A stretch of DNA of 64,000 nt from Pedobacter sp. KBS0701 (GTDB lineage Bacteria; Bacteroidota; Bacteroidia; Sphingobacteriales; Sphingobacteriaceae): positions 5,146,001-5,210,000 of the forward strand of contig NZ_CP042171.1 of the NCBI RefSeq assembly GCF_005938645.2, given 5' to 3'. Under the pieces are notes generated by a model, which searched no databases, was not told where the DNA came from, and saw only the letters and a list, made by a program, of their open reading frames with translations. How positions within the stretch are numbered: position 1 is the first letter of the stretch; each line of letters begins with the position of its first letter. A program made the position numbers and the translations under genes. This document shows, in pieces, positions 16,565 through 26,195 of the stretch.

Positions 16565-17773
16565 ATGGAAGCAGTATCTAAGCACTTGGGAAAAATTAAT
16601 ACAAATATGCTCTTACCAGAAATTATTGATCTGGTAAACAGCCATGCACTCAATGCCCTGCCTAATTTTGGAGTGGGCCATGGCAAAGGCGGAGCCATTC
16701 TGTTAAACTGTTTATACGCAAGGTATACAAAAAACGAAATTTATTATGTAGCAGCCGAACGGTTTTTGGAAGCGGCCTTCGATGACCTTAACCCCTCCAG
16801 ATATAAATCGACACTTACCTCAAACTATTATCTTGATATTGCCGAATTCGGCAGTCTTTTGATTTATTTAGAAAAAGAAGGGCACATAGAAGAAGATTAT
16901 ACCTCCTTTAAGCGGCAGATTGATGATTTATTGGCCCAAAGGGTGAAAGAAAATATAGTTGAACGCAACTTTGGGATGTCTAAAGGTGCCATTGGGATTG
17001 GTTTTTACCTCATAAACAGGGCTTCGTTATCAACTGTCGCTAAAAATGCGGTATTGCAGATCGTTAATGCACTTGATGAACTAAAAGAAGGTGATGAAGC
17101 AAGAGGATATTTCTGGACGACACACTATTTTAGCGAGCCTAGAATTTACACGGGTTTGGCCCACGGAAGTGCCATGGTGATCAACTTTTTATCTTCAGTT
17201 TATGAAGCGGGTATTGAACCTGAAAAATGTGCAGAATTAATGCGTTATGGTTTGAAATTTCTATTTCAGAACCGCATGAATAGCCAATTGTTTACCTCTG
17301 CTTTTCCACTATGGGTTAAACAGCATGAAAAAATAGTTAATCATTGCCTGGTTTACGGCGATATCGGTACTAGCTATGCCATCATCAGGGCAGCCCAAAT
17401 TTTAGATGAGGAAGATTACCTGACAGAAGGTACCCAGATTGCCCTCGAAACAATTAAAAGAAAAACCAAAGAAGAAACCTTTTTAAACGATGCTTCTGTT
17501 AAGTATGGTGTGTGTTCGCCCTGCTTAATTTATAACAGGATTTACGAAATTACCCGAATCGAAGCTTTTAGGGAAGCTTCAGCTTATTGGCAGGCGCAGA
17601 TCCCGTTATATGCCACCGGTCAGAATAAATATTTAGGTTTTAAATCCTTTTTCTTCGGCGAATACGATAATGCACAGCTCGATTTAAACTTCGGTCTAAT
17701 TGGTATCGCCTTAACCATTATGCAATCCACTTCTGATCAGTATACGATCAATCAATTTACCTGGCTCCATTAA
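16565..17773 (+). CDS. LanC-like lanthionine cyclase with altered zinc-site motifs
   Basis: A 402-residue protein with the alpha/alpha-toroid repeats of LanC, marked by a glycine-rich turn in each (GVGHGKGG, GMSKGAIGIGF, GLAHGSAM, YGDIGTSYAI). LanC cyclases use zinc to activate Cys thiols for ring closure. The first expected His is in GLAHG (H200). However, the usual WCYG is replaced by HCLVYGD (Cys261, two residues early), and the usual CHG is replaced by GVCSPC (Cys317 and Cys320, no His, with a short deletion after it). The zinc ligands are therefore non-canonical or the site is lost. The gene sits between the barrel protein and the receiver gene, with gaps of two bases on both sides. Confidence 0.82.
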   Translation: MEAVSKHLGKINTNMLLPEIIDLVNSHALNALPNFGVGHGKGGAILLNCLYARYTKNEIYYVAAERFLEAAFDDLNPSRYKSTLTSNYYLDIAEFGSLLIYLEKEGHIEEDYTSFKRQIDDLLAQRVKENIVERNFGMSKGAIGIGFYLINRASLSTVAKNAVLQIVNALDELKEGDEARGYFWTTHYFSEPRIYTGLAHGSAMVINFLSSVYEAGIEPEKCAELMRYGLKFLFQNRMNSQLFTSAFPLWVKQHEKIVNHCLVYGDIGTSYAIIRAAQILDEEDYLTEGTQIALETIKRKTKEETFLNDASVKYGVCSPCLIYNRIYEITRIEAFREASAYWQAQIPLYATGQNKYLGFKSFFFGEYDNAQLDLNFGLIGIALTIMQSTSDQYTINQFTWLH

Positions 17774-17775
17774 TC

Positions 17776-18144
17776 ATGAAATTCAGCTGCATAATACTAG
17801 ATGACGAACCACTTGCCCAGGAGCAGGTAGAAGCATATATTTCGCAATGCGATGAGCTTGTTTTATTGGGAAAAGTAACCAGCATGCAGGGCTTAGAATG
17901 CCTTTTGAACATACATAAGGCCGATATTTTATTTGTGGACATCAAATTTAGAGGGGGCGACATTAATCAGATTGCAAAACTCAAGATTAAAGACTATATT
18001 ATAATCGTTATTACGGCACTCTCTCACAAACATTTAGACGAGTATAATTTAAAGTTTGCCCGGGATATATTGTTTAAACCATTTTCTCTTGAGAGTTTTA
18101 AAGAAAGCCTTAATAAAGTTATTCCACTTAAAGCTTTAAAATAA
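17776..18144 (+). CDS. Stand-alone response-regulator receiver domain
   Basis: A 122-residue protein made only of a receiver domain: acidic pair DDEP near residue 9, phospho-acceptor Asp in ILFVDIKF (about 56), Thr/Ser in VITALS, and the lysine in ILFKPFS. It resembles the receiver part of LytTR regulators, including that at 22008, but has no DNA-binding domain. It may act as a phosphate sink or a protein-protein switch for the LytS-like kinase at 22751. Its place between lanC and lanB, with gaps of 2 and 11 bases, ties it to the lanthipeptide operon. Confidence 0.85.
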   Translation: MKFSCIILDDEPLAQEQVEAYISQCDELVLLGKVTSMQGLECLLNIHKADILFVDIKFRGGDINQIAKLKIKDYIIIVITALSHKHLDEYNLKFARDILFKPFSLESFKESLNKVIPLKALK

Positions 18145-18155
18145 AAACTCGACCT

Positions 18156-21100
18156 ATGGGAAACAATATCAAGCCTTTTGATTTTTACTTAATGCGCCTT
18201 CCTGCCAAAAGTATGCAGTCTGTTTTAGCGTTAAACGAAATAGAAAACCGTAACGCTTTTATACAGGAAATATACCATCGGTACCAATCGCGCGAACTGC
18301 AGGATGCCATTTATCTGGCCAGTCCCGAGTTATATACTGAAGTAATAAAATGGCTTGATGGTCCTGCCGGTGCTATAGACGATAAATTACTGGTTACCCT
18401 TTATAAATATCTGCTAAGAATGGGTACCAGGGCAACTCCTTATGGATTGTTTTCCGGATATAATACCGGTAAAGTTACTGAGAAGGCCAGTGAACTTAAA
18501 TTAACAGAATCCGAAACCCGCCTAACCCAATATACCCGTTTGGATATGAACTACATTTCAGAATTGGTTGGGTCGCTGCTTAAAAATGAACATATCAAAG
18601 CCAAACTGATCTTTAAAGTCAATAACAGTTTGTATAAAATAGGTGGCGTTTACCGTTATTTTGAATATAAATTCATTAACAAAAAACGTCATTACTATGT
18701 GGTAGCCATTAAACACTCCAGGTACATCCAGTGTTTGATAGAAAAGGCCGATGCCGGTGCAAGTTATCAGTTTCTGCTTGATGAGTTAACCCTGCTCAAC
18801 CTTAATATTGATGATGCCAAAAACTATCTTGATAGTGTAATAGATGCACAGATACTGGTATCGGAACTTGAACCAACAGTTACCGGGGATGAATTTTATA
18901 AAAAACTGATCCACATCCTCAAAAGCAATAACCCTGGTCATTCCTGCATCCCGGCACTAACGGCTATTGAAGATCACCTGCTCGTACCGAAAGATTTTGT
19001 TAAAACCTGTACCCAGATCCATCACATTATCAAAGAAAATTTCCCATTATCGCATGCCAAAGATCTGGTTCAAACCGATCTTCATATCGGAATGGATCAT
19101 AACAATATCAATATTGGGGTAATGAATATTCTTGCTGCCGAAATGCAGTCGCTTTCTGTTTTAAACGAAAACAAAACACCTGTAAGGATCAAGAATTTTA
19201 TTAAAAAATTTACCGAACGGTACGAAGATCAGGAAGTGGAACTTTTGGAAGCACTTGATAATGATGCCGGAGTTGGTTACGATAAAGCTGGAACAGGCAA
19301 CAATAACCATGCGCCTCTGGTTGATGATTTAGTGTTGAAAAGTACAGCTTCTGCCAAAAACATCAGTTGGACCAGTTACAGGGAATTGGTTTTTAATAAG
19401 TTTTTAGAAAGCAGCAAAAACCATGGCCGCCCTGTGGTTTTAACCGATAACGATTTAAATGGCATCGGTAAAAAAGATCAGAAACAAGTTCCGCCAACTT
19501 TTTATGCCATCGGCAATTTCGTAAGTAAAAATACGGAGCGCCTGGATAACGGCGATTTTAAGTTTAATCTCACCGCATGTTGTGGCCCTTCTGCCCTGCC
19601 ATTGTTGGCGAGGTTTGCTCAAAACGACGATTTTTTAACCCAAAAACTAAAAGAATGTGCGCAGCTCGAAGAAAAGTATATAGCGGGAGCCATAATTGCC
19701 GAAATTGTGCACCTTCCCGATTCTAGGGTGGGCAATATTTTACAACGCCCACAGTTAAGGGGCTACGAAATACCTTTTTTGGGTACTTCATCCCTGCCAA
19801 ATGATAAGCAGATCCCCGTTTCGGATTTGATGATCTCGGTAAGCAATAACGAAATTAAACTGCGTTCGAAACGCCTCAACAAAATTGTGATCCCGAGGCT
19901 CTCTTCAGCGCATAATTATAACAATGGAATAGCTGTATATAAATTTTTATGCGACCTGCAGCACCAGCATGGCGCCTACAATATCAGCTGGGACTGGGGA
20001 ATTTTAAATGATCAGCCTTATTTGCCAAGGGTAGAATATAAACATTTGGTTTTGAGCCGTGCACGGTGGAAAATGACACCCGATATGTACGCCGAAACCA
20101 AAACTATTGTAACTCAGCAACAGCTTGATCTTTTCCTTGCCAAGTATAAACTGCCCGATAAAGTAGTTTCGATAGAGGGCGACCGCGAGCTACTGATCGA
20201 TTTTAAAAGTGTTTTAGGTTTAGAGCTGCTTACTCAAAACCTTAAAAAGAGTACCGTAATATTATACGAGTTCCTGCACGAAGATGGTGATGCTTTAATG
20301 CTCGATCATGCCGGCGAAACCTTTATCAACGAGGTGGTAATCCCTTTCCGTAATGAAGAACCTGTAGAAAAACAGATAACAAGTTTAGCCTTTAATGCAC
20401 ACAATTTGCCCCGTAAGTTTAATCTGGGCTCGGAGTGGACTTATGTTAAGATATACTGCGGTTCCAAGTGGGCAGAGAAAATTTTAACAGATTATATGCT
20501 GCCTTTGGTAAATACTTTAACCAGCGAAGGTTTGGTAGATAAATGGTTTTTCTTAAGGTATCATGATCCCGAAGGACATTTAAGGATTCGCTTTTTGCAC
20601 CCTGATAAGCCCGAAACCATGGCGAATATTGTTGGCCGGATAAATGAGGCTTTGAAACAACTGGCCGAAGACCGGATTGTTCATAAAATCCAGTACGATA
20701 CCTATAAACAGGAAGTTGAACGTTACGGAAAGCATACCATGACCTTTAGCGAATCGATATTTTATTACGATAGCAAGGCCATTATCAATTTTCTGAATAT
20801 GATAGAGGGTGATGAAGGCGAATATTACCGTTGGTTGTTTGCGGCCCGCAGCATAGATGTTTTATTGGGTGATTTTGGCCTGGATCATGAACAAAAGCTA
20901 AAACTCGCCACCCGGATGCAGCAGGCTTTCCTCAGCGAGTTTGGAGGAAACGCTGGCCTTACTTTGCAGCTTAACAATAAATACAGGGCTATTAGCAAGG
21001 CACTTAATGGCTTCTTAAACGGAGATGATGATACAGAAGAGGTTGTTGATGCGGTTAATCTTTTTAAAGCCCGCTCAGCAGAAAATATAATGGCTTATAA

Positions 21101-21317
21101 CGCCATAAGAACAGTGTATGCCTTGCATCACCCTAATCTGAATCTTGATGCTGAACTGGCAGAAATTCTTCCAAGTTATGCCCACATGTCGCTCAATAGA
21201 ATTTTTGTAACCAAACAGCGCATGCACGAACTCGTTATTTATCATTACTTAACCAAATATTACCAGGGCGTAATAGCCAGGAACAAACAAAAAATATTAA
21301 CCTCTAACATGTACTGA
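18156..21317 (+). CDS. LanB lanthipeptide dehydratase, full length
   Basis: A 1053-residue protein with both parts of class I LanB enzymes. The N-terminal glutamylation domain carries the hallmark RMGTRATPYGLFSGY near residue 90. The C-terminal elimination (SpaB-C-like) domain begins near residue 755 (WTYVKIYCGSKWAEKIL) and contains WFFLRYHDPEGHLRIRF. LanB uses glutamyl-tRNA to glutamylate Ser/Thr of the precursor and then eliminates glutamate to give dehydroamino acids. Some Bacteroidota clusters split this enzyme in two; here it is one chain. The large middle region has an Asp/Asn-rich insert (about 365-385, DNDAGVGYDKAGTGNNN). It is followed one base later by the HlyD-like gene. Confidence 0.93.
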   Translation: MGNNIKPFDFYLMRLPAKSMQSVLALNEIENRNAFIQEIYHRYQSRELQDAIYLASPELYTEVIKWLDGPAGAIDDKLLVTLYKYLLRMGTRATPYGLFSGYNTGKVTEKASELKLTESETRLTQYTRLDMNYISELVGSLLKNEHIKAKLIFKVNNSLYKIGGVYRYFEYKFINKKRHYYVVAIKHSRYIQCLIEKADAGASYQFLLDELTLLNLNIDDAKNYLDSVIDAQILVSELEPTVTGDEFYKKLIHILKSNNPGHSCIPALTAIEDHLLVPKDFVKTCTQIHHIIKENFPLSHAKDLVQTDLHIGMDHNNINIGVMNILAAEMQSLSVLNENKTPVRIKNFIKKFTERYEDQEVELLEALDNDAGVGYDKAGTGNNNHAPLVDDLVLKSTASAKNISWTSYRELVFNKFLESSKNHGRPVVLTDNDLNGIGKKDQKQVPPTFYAIGNFVSKNTERLDNGDFKFNLTACCGPSALPLLARFAQNDDFLTQKLKECAQLEEKYIAGAIIAEIVHLPDSRVGNILQRPQLRGYEIPFLGTSSLPNDKQIPVSDLMISVSNNEIKLRSKRLNKIVIPRLSSAHNYNNGIAVYKFLCDLQHQHGAYNISWDWGILNDQPYLPRVEYKHLVLSRARWKMTPDMYAETKTIVTQQQLDLFLAKYKLPDKVVSIEGDRELLIDFKSVLGLELLTQNLKKSTVILYEFLHEDGDALMLDHAGETFINEVVIPFRNEEPVEKQITSLAFNAHNLPRKFNLGSEWTYVKIYCGSKWAEKILTDYMLPLVNTLTSEGLVDKWFFLRYHDPEGHLRIRFLHPDKPETMANIVGRINEALKQLAEDRIVHKIQYDTYKQEVERYGKHTMTFSESIFYYDSKAIINFLNMIEGDEGEYYRWLFAARSIDVLLGDFGLDHEQKLKLATRMQQAFLSEFGGNAGLTLQLNNKYRAISKALNGFLNGDDDTEEVVDAVNLFKARSAENIMAYNAIRTVYALHHPNLNLDAELAEILPSYAHMSLNRIFVTKQRMHELVIYHYLTKYYQGVIARNKQKILTSNMY

Positions 21318-21318
21318 T

Positions 21319-22011
21319 ATGGATAAGATAGAACACGTTTACAGTGCGGAAATTAAAGAAATTGTGGGCGAACCTCCAAAATGGCTGCTTAAATCGGGGG
21401 GTGGGAGCCTGCTTTTACTCTTGTTATTGTTAGGTGCATTATCGGCTTTTACCCGTTATCCTGACAAAAAGACCATCACTGTTAAAATTTACCGTGAACA
21501 AAACGCCCTTATCCTTTTAAAAAGTTTAAATGTCCGCCAGTTTTTGAAAACATCCGGAGGCCAGGTAAAAAAGGGTGAGGCGATTGCGCTGGCCGTTCAT
21601 GGCGGGGTAAAGCAAATCATTACCGCCCCTTTTACAGGAAAACTGTTTTATGATGATGATGTTTTAACCAATGCCGTTAAAAAAGACACTTTGGCCATGT
21701 TGGTACCATCTAAAGGAGGTTTTAAATTTAAAGGAGAAATCAGTACAGAATATGCCCGCTTGTTAAATGATGCAAAAAGTTCAGTATTTAAAATAACACC
21801 TAATAATCAGGTGGATAAAGACCTCGAATTATATGGTAAACTCACGGCTCTTGGCCCGCTAAAAACCAATAACATGCTTGATTTTACCGGAACAATAGCG
21901 CCTGGATCCGGAATCATCCTTGATCAAAACTATGTAGCCATTTTAAACCTAGATGCCCGGCTTACATTGGTACTCGATAATAAAACCATTCTCTCGCGTA
22001 TACTCCATTAA
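21319..22011 (+). CDS. Short HlyD-like membrane-fusion protein
   Basis: A 230-residue protein with one N-terminal membrane span (LLLLLLLLGALSAF, about residues 31-45) preceded by EIVGEPPKWLL, the usual start of HlyD partners of Bacteroidota peptide exporters. A biotinyl-lipoyl-like fold follows (VRQFLKTSGGQVKKGEAIALAV and IITAPFTGKLFYDDDVL). At 230 residues it is much shorter than ordinary HlyD proteins (about 400): the long coiled-coil hairpin that reaches an outer-membrane channel is missing. It should work with the ABC transporter at 23981. Its stop codon overlaps that of the convergent regulator gene. Confidence 0.75.
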   Translation: MDKIEHVYSAEIKEIVGEPPKWLLKSGGGSLLLLLLLLGALSAFTRYPDKKTITVKIYREQNALILLKSLNVRQFLKTSGGQVKKGEAIALAVHGGVKQIITAPFTGKLFYDDDVLTNAVKKDTLAMLVPSKGGFKFKGEISTEYARLLNDAKSSVFKITPNNQVDKDLELYGKLTALGPLKTNNMLDFTGTIAPGSGIILDQNYVAILNLDARLTLVLDNKTILSRILH

Positions 22012-22718
22012 TCATTCTTTAAGCCAAAACGTTCAAAAATCAAGTCTTTATATTGTTTACCAATGGGCAGTTTATCACTTACATCATGCAGCTCTGCCAT
22101 GTTGCCGCTAATAAATTTTAAGCTGTTGATGTTGATAATATACGATTTTTGTATCCGGATAAACTGTTCTTCCGGAAGCTGGTCTTCCACCCGTTTCATC
22201 GTAAGGTGCGTAATAATGCTACGGTCTTTTAGTACTACTTTAATATAATCTTTCATCGCTTCGATGTAACAGATTTCATCAAAAAGTACGCGGTGCAGTT
22301 TGTGCCCATCTTTTACGAAAAGGTATTTAGACTGATCGGTTGCTGGTTTATTGTTTTTCTGCTGGCTCATGGTTAAACACTTGTTTACCGCCTTAAAAAA
22401 ACGTTCAAAAGAAAAAGGTTTAACAATATAATCAACCGCATCAAGCTCAAAACCTTCTACAGCATAGTTTGCATAAGCTGTAATAAAGATTACATAAGGG
22501 CGGTATTGCAGCATTTTAATCAATTCAATACCATTTACTTCGGGCATGTGGATATCAGAGAAAAGCACATCAATCTGCTCTCTTTGTAATATTTCTATTG
22601 CTTCGAAAACGTGTTTGCAGCTGCCTGCAAGTTCGAGAAATGGGATTTTTGATATATATTCTTCCAGGGTTTCACGGGCCAGCGGCTCGTCATCAATAAT
22701 TAAACATTTAAGTGTCAT
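22008..22718 (-). CDS. LytTR-family response regulator
   Basis: A 236-residue regulator: receiver domain at residues 1-120 (DDEPLARETLEEY, phospho-Asp in VLFSDIHMPEVNG, DYIVKPFSFERF) and LytTR DNA-binding domain at about 135-235 (YLFVKDGHKLHRV, ICYIEAMKDYIKV, FIRIQKSYIININ). It pairs with the LytS-like kinase encoded 32 bases upstream. LytTR proteins bind tandem 9-base direct repeats; such repeats occur at 13048-13077 before the precursor genes, so it probably controls the cluster. Confidence 0.94.
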   Translation of the reverse strand: MTLKCLIIDDEPLARETLEEYISKIPFLELAGSCKHVFEAIEILQREQIDVLFSDIHMPEVNGIELIKMLQYRPYVIFITAYANYAVEGFELDAVDYIVKPFSFERFFKAVNKCLTMSQQKNNKPATDQSKYLFVKDGHKLHRVLFDEICYIEAMKDYIKVVLKDRSIITHLTMKRVEDQLPEEQFIRIQKSYIININSLKFISGNMAELHDVSDKLPIGKQYKDLIFERFGLKND

Positions 22719-22750
22719 AGCGTTGTTTGAATAGGGGGGATGAAGTTTGG

Positions 22751-23827
22751 TTATTTAAGATTCAGTTTTAAAGTGACGGTATATTCATCTGGTTCATTAT
22801 TGATAATCAGTTCGTGTTGGTTAGGATAATGGATCAATAGCCTTTTTTTAATATTGGCAATACCCAGCCCCCCGAATTTTGTTTTTGCAAGCCTATGGGT
22901 ACAGCTGTTGGCTACTTCAAAGTAAAACTGCTCTTCAAAAACCTTGATCCTGATCCGGATCCAGGCCGATTCTATGCTGGCATCGGGACCGTGTTTAAAA
23001 GCATTTTCTATAAAGGGGAATATAATAAGCGGAACAATGCGCAAAGGTTTTTCAGGTTTGTCAATATCCAGGTCAATCTTTACCTCATCACCATACCTAA
23101 TGCTTTCCAGCTCCAGGTAATCCCTGATAAATTCAATTTCGCGTGATAGCAACACCTCCGGATCATTCGATTCGTAAAGGGTGTAACGCATTAAACCTGC
23201 CAGATGAAGCACCATTGGCCCTGTTTGCTCATCTTTTTTATTTACCATGCGGTAAATATTATTTAAAGTATTGAATAAAAAATGAGGATTGATCTGCGCT
23301 TTTAAAAAATTGATCTCCAGGTTCAGGTTATCCCGCTCCAGCGCGATGCGTTTATTACTCTGTGCCACTATTGATTTCATCAGTTTAATACTGAGCGGTG
23401 GGAACAGGAGGTATAAAAAATCCAGAAAATAAAAAAGAAACATTTTAAACGAGAAGATCCCTAAAAAGCTGCTTTTAACTACAAAATCAGCATACAGCAT
23501 CAATTTCGAATCGGCCGAAAGGTTGGCCTTTAAATACAAACACACCAAAAAGGTAAGTGTTGCCCACCATAAATAGCTTAGCACTACAAATAAAACGGTA
23601 ACAAAAAACTTTCCTTTAAATAAATACCGGTCGAGTATAAAATACGAACCCACATAAAAAATACTGATTACGGCAACAAGGTCTTTACCCACTAAAAACC
23701 AACCCATGGTTTTATCGAATTTGCTATAGCCCCGGTAATACATATAACCGAGCAGAATCCATAAAAGAAGATGTAAAGTAATCCTGATCGGGCTTGTATA
23801 TTTAATATCCCACTCCAGCTCTTGCAC
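22751..23827 (-). CDS. LytS-like membrane histidine kinase
   Basis: With a GTG start at 23827 the protein has 358 residues: about four membrane spans in residues 15-150 and then a His-kinase/ATPase core (LKAQINPHFLFNTLNNIYRM with the phospho-accepting His, then FPFIENAFKHG and FGGLGIANIKKRL). The frame continues upstream to an ATG at 24094. That would add a stretch unlike the family and overlap the start of the divergent transporter gene, so 23827 is preferred; it gives the usual beginning just before the first span. It is the sensor for the LytTR regulator at 22008 and probably also for the receiver at 17776. The signal may be the peptide product or envelope stress. Confidence 0.85.
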   Translation of the reverse strand: MQELEWDIKYTSPIRITLHLLLWILLGYMYYRGYSKFDKTMGWFLVGKDLVAVISIFYVGSYFILDRYLFKGKFFVTVLFVVLSYLWWATLTFLVCLYLKANLSADSKLMLYADFVVKSSFLGIFSFKMFLFYFLDFLYLLFPPLSIKLMKSIVAQSNKRIALERDNLNLEINFLKAQINPHFLFNTLNNIYRMVNKKDEQTGPMVLHLAGLMRYTLYESNDPEVLLSREIEFIRDYLELESIRYGDEVKIDLDIDKPEKPLRIVPLIIFPFIENAFKHGPDASIESAWIRIRIKVFEEQFYFEVANSCTHRLAKTKFGGLGIANIKKRLLIHYPNQHELIINNEPDEYTVTLKLNLK

Positions 23828-23980
23828 CCGCTTAAAATTTCCTTTGGCAGAATGTATAATATTCAATTTTGTAGTATTTAAAAGTGATTTCGTCGAAAAA
23901 AAGTTGAGAGATAAATATATATTTTTTCTTTTGATAAATAAGAAGGTTTCAGACTTTCCTATAATTAAATATTTACAAGA

Positions 23981-26185
23981 ATGAAGATACAGCTCGCAAA
24001 TTTTCCGCATTATAAACAACACGATGTGATGGACTGTGGCCCAACCTGCCTGCAGATCATCACCAAGTTTTATGGCAAGTTTTTCTCTATCCAAAAAATC
24101 CGCACACTGAGCCAGATCGGTAAAACGGGTGTATCGCTTTTAGGGATCAGCAAAGCGGCAGAGAAAATAGGGATCCAATCTGTAGGTGGCAATATCACTT
24201 TCGAGAAACTCGAAAACCGTGGCCAGCTCCCCTGTATTATCCACTGGCGTAAAAACCATTTTGTGGTGGTGTATAAAATTACCAAAAAGAAAGTATACAT
24301 TTCCGATCCTGCCAGCGGTTTGCATGCCTATACACACGATGAATTTCTTAATAACTGGGCTTATACCTCCATTAACCAAAAAGCGGCAGGCATAGCCTTA
24401 TTATTAAGCCCAACGCCCGATTTTTACCTTACCGAAGAAGATGTTACCGAAAAACGCGGTAGTATGAGCGTATTGCTTAAACATGTTTTTCATTATAAAA
24501 AACTTTTGAAACAACTGGCTGCAGGTTTGCTGGCCGGTGCTGTAATACAACTAATATTCCCCTTCTTCACAAAAGCGCTGGTAGATGTTGGGGTAAAAGG
24601 AGACGATGTCCACTTTATTTATATCCTCCTTTTCGGTCAGTTGTTAATGACGCTTGGGCAAACCTCGGTAGAACTGTTGCGCGGCTGGATATTGCTCCAC
24701 ATTACCGCGAGGGTTAACCTGGCCATTTTATCCACCTTTTTAAATAAACTGTTAAGCCTTCCCTTGTCTTTTTTCGATACCAAGCTAAACAGTGATATTT
24801 TACAACGTATTGAAGATCATAAACGGATCGAAAACCTGCTAACCGGCAGTACACTCAACACCCTGTTTATGATGATTGCCTTTCTGGTTTTCAGCGTGGT
24901 GCTGTTTATCTACAGCCCTACTATATGCATGGTATTTATTATTGGCAGTGCCATTTATTTCGCCTGGATCTACATTTTTATGGAGAAAAGGAAAAAACTC
25001 GATTTTAAGCGTTTCGAGTTGCTGGCCCAAAACCGCGCAAAAACCCTGCAGGTGGTTAACGGTATTCACGAAATTAAAATAAACGATTGTGGCACCAAAA
25101 AAATATGGGAATGGGAAGGTATACAGGCCAAGCTCTTCCGGCTAAATGTAAGTACACTCTCTTTAAGTCAGTACCAACAGGTAGGCGCTACCTTTATCAA
25201 TCAGGCTAAAAACATCCTCATCCTCTTTTTGGCCACCCGTTTGGTAATCGATAAACAGGTGAGCCTGGGCGATATGATGGCCATACAGTTTATTATCGGG
25301 CAAATGAATGCCCCGATTGTACAGCTGGCCTCTTTTTTACAGTCTTACCAGGATGCACAGATCAGTATGGACCGTTTGGAACAGATACAGCATTTGGAAG
25401 ATGAAGAATCGCCCACTAAAAATTACACCAATAAGATGCCTCCCGGAAGGAGCATACAAATTAAAAATATGAGTTTTATTTATCCCGGGGCAGGTAACAA
25501 ACCCGTTTTAAACAACCTCGATTTTACCATCCCAGGCGGTAAAACCACCGCTATTGTAGGCAGTAGCGGAAGCGGAAAAACTACGATTTTAAAGTTACTG
25601 CAAAGAATATCCGAACCCACATCGGGCGAAATTTATGTAGATAACCTGCCTTTTAGTATGATCAGTCCAAGGTTTTGGCGGCAGCACTGTGGCGTAGTAA
25701 TGCAGGAAGGTTTTATCTTCTCTGATACCATTGCCAATAACATTGCCCTCAATGAAGAATTTACCGATCCGGCCGAGATGGACCGTGCCATTCATATCGC
25801 TAATATTGAGCAGTACATCAAAAGTCAGCCACTGGGTATTTATACCAAAATTGGCGAAGATGGTAAAGGTTTAAGTGGCGGACAAAGGCAAAGGGTGCTG
25901 ATTGCCCGTATGGTATACAGAAACCCGGAATATATTTTTCTCGATGAGGCTACCAGCTCGCTTGATTCATCAAACGAAAAAGTAATTATGGAGCGCCTCT
26001 ATAACTTTTTTGAGGGCAAAACCGTGCTTATTGTCGCACATCGCTTAAGTACGGTTAAAAATGCCGATAATATTTTAGTGCTTGATAATGGTAACGTGGT
26101 AGAACAGGGCGACCATAGTGCCCTGGTGGCCAAACGAGGTTATTATTATGAATTAATTAAAAATCAACTTGAATTAGGAAATTAA
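23981..26185 (+). CDS. Peptidase-containing ABC transporter (LanT type, C39 + ABC)
   Basis: A 734-residue fusion: a C39 peptidase (about residues 1-150; Cys19 in DCGPTC, His93 in HWRKNHF, Asp109 in SDPASG), six membrane spans (about 165-450) and an ATPase domain (Walker A GSSGSGKTT near 530, signature LSGGQRQR, Walker B IFLDEATSSLD). Such transporters cut leaders after a double glycine and export the peptide. This fits the GG leaders at 13619 and 13931, and possibly 13321. It diverges from the kinase gene with about 150 bases between, and is followed 10 bases later by a helical protein of unknown role. Confidence 0.95.
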   Translation: MKIQLANFPHYKQHDVMDCGPTCLQIITKFYGKFFSIQKIRTLSQIGKTGVSLLGISKAAEKIGIQSVGGNITFEKLENRGQLPCIIHWRKNHFVVVYKITKKKVYISDPASGLHAYTHDEFLNNWAYTSINQKAAGIALLLSPTPDFYLTEEDVTEKRGSMSVLLKHVFHYKKLLKQLAAGLLAGAVIQLIFPFFTKALVDVGVKGDDVHFIYILLFGQLLMTLGQTSVELLRGWILLHITARVNLAILSTFLNKLLSLPLSFFDTKLNSDILQRIEDHKRIENLLTGSTLNTLFMMIAFLVFSVVLFIYSPTICMVFIIGSAIYFAWIYIFMEKRKKLDFKRFELLAQNRAKTLQVVNGIHEIKINDCGTKKIWEWEGIQAKLFRLNVSTLSLSQYQQVGATFINQAKNILILFLATRLVIDKQVSLGDMMAIQFIIGQMNAPIVQLASFLQSYQDAQISMDRLEQIQHLEDEESPTKNYTNKMPPGRSIQIKNMSFIYPGAGNKPVLNNLDFTIPGGKTTAIVGSSGSGKTTILKLLQRISEPTSGEIYVDNLPFSMISPRFWRQHCGVVMQEGFIFSDTIANNIALNEEFTDPAEMDRAIHIANIEQYIKSQPLGIYTKIGEDGKGLSGGQRQRVLIARMVYRNPEYIFLDEATSSLDSSNEKVIMERLYNFFEGKTVLIVAHRLSTVKNADNILVLDNGNVVEQGDHSALVAKRGYYYELIKNQLELGN

Positions 26186-26195
26186 TCAATAAGCC

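Noticed and set aside
23878..23907. A LytTR operator in the kinase/transporter gap (AAAGTTGAG at 23899)
   Set aside because: The 9-base string fits the pattern, but no partner repeat is found 21 bases away on either side.
23828..24094. N-terminal extension of the LytS-like kinase up to an ATG at 24094
   Set aside because: It would overlap the start of the divergent transporter gene and adds sequence not typical of the family; a GTG at 23827 gives the expected N-terminus.
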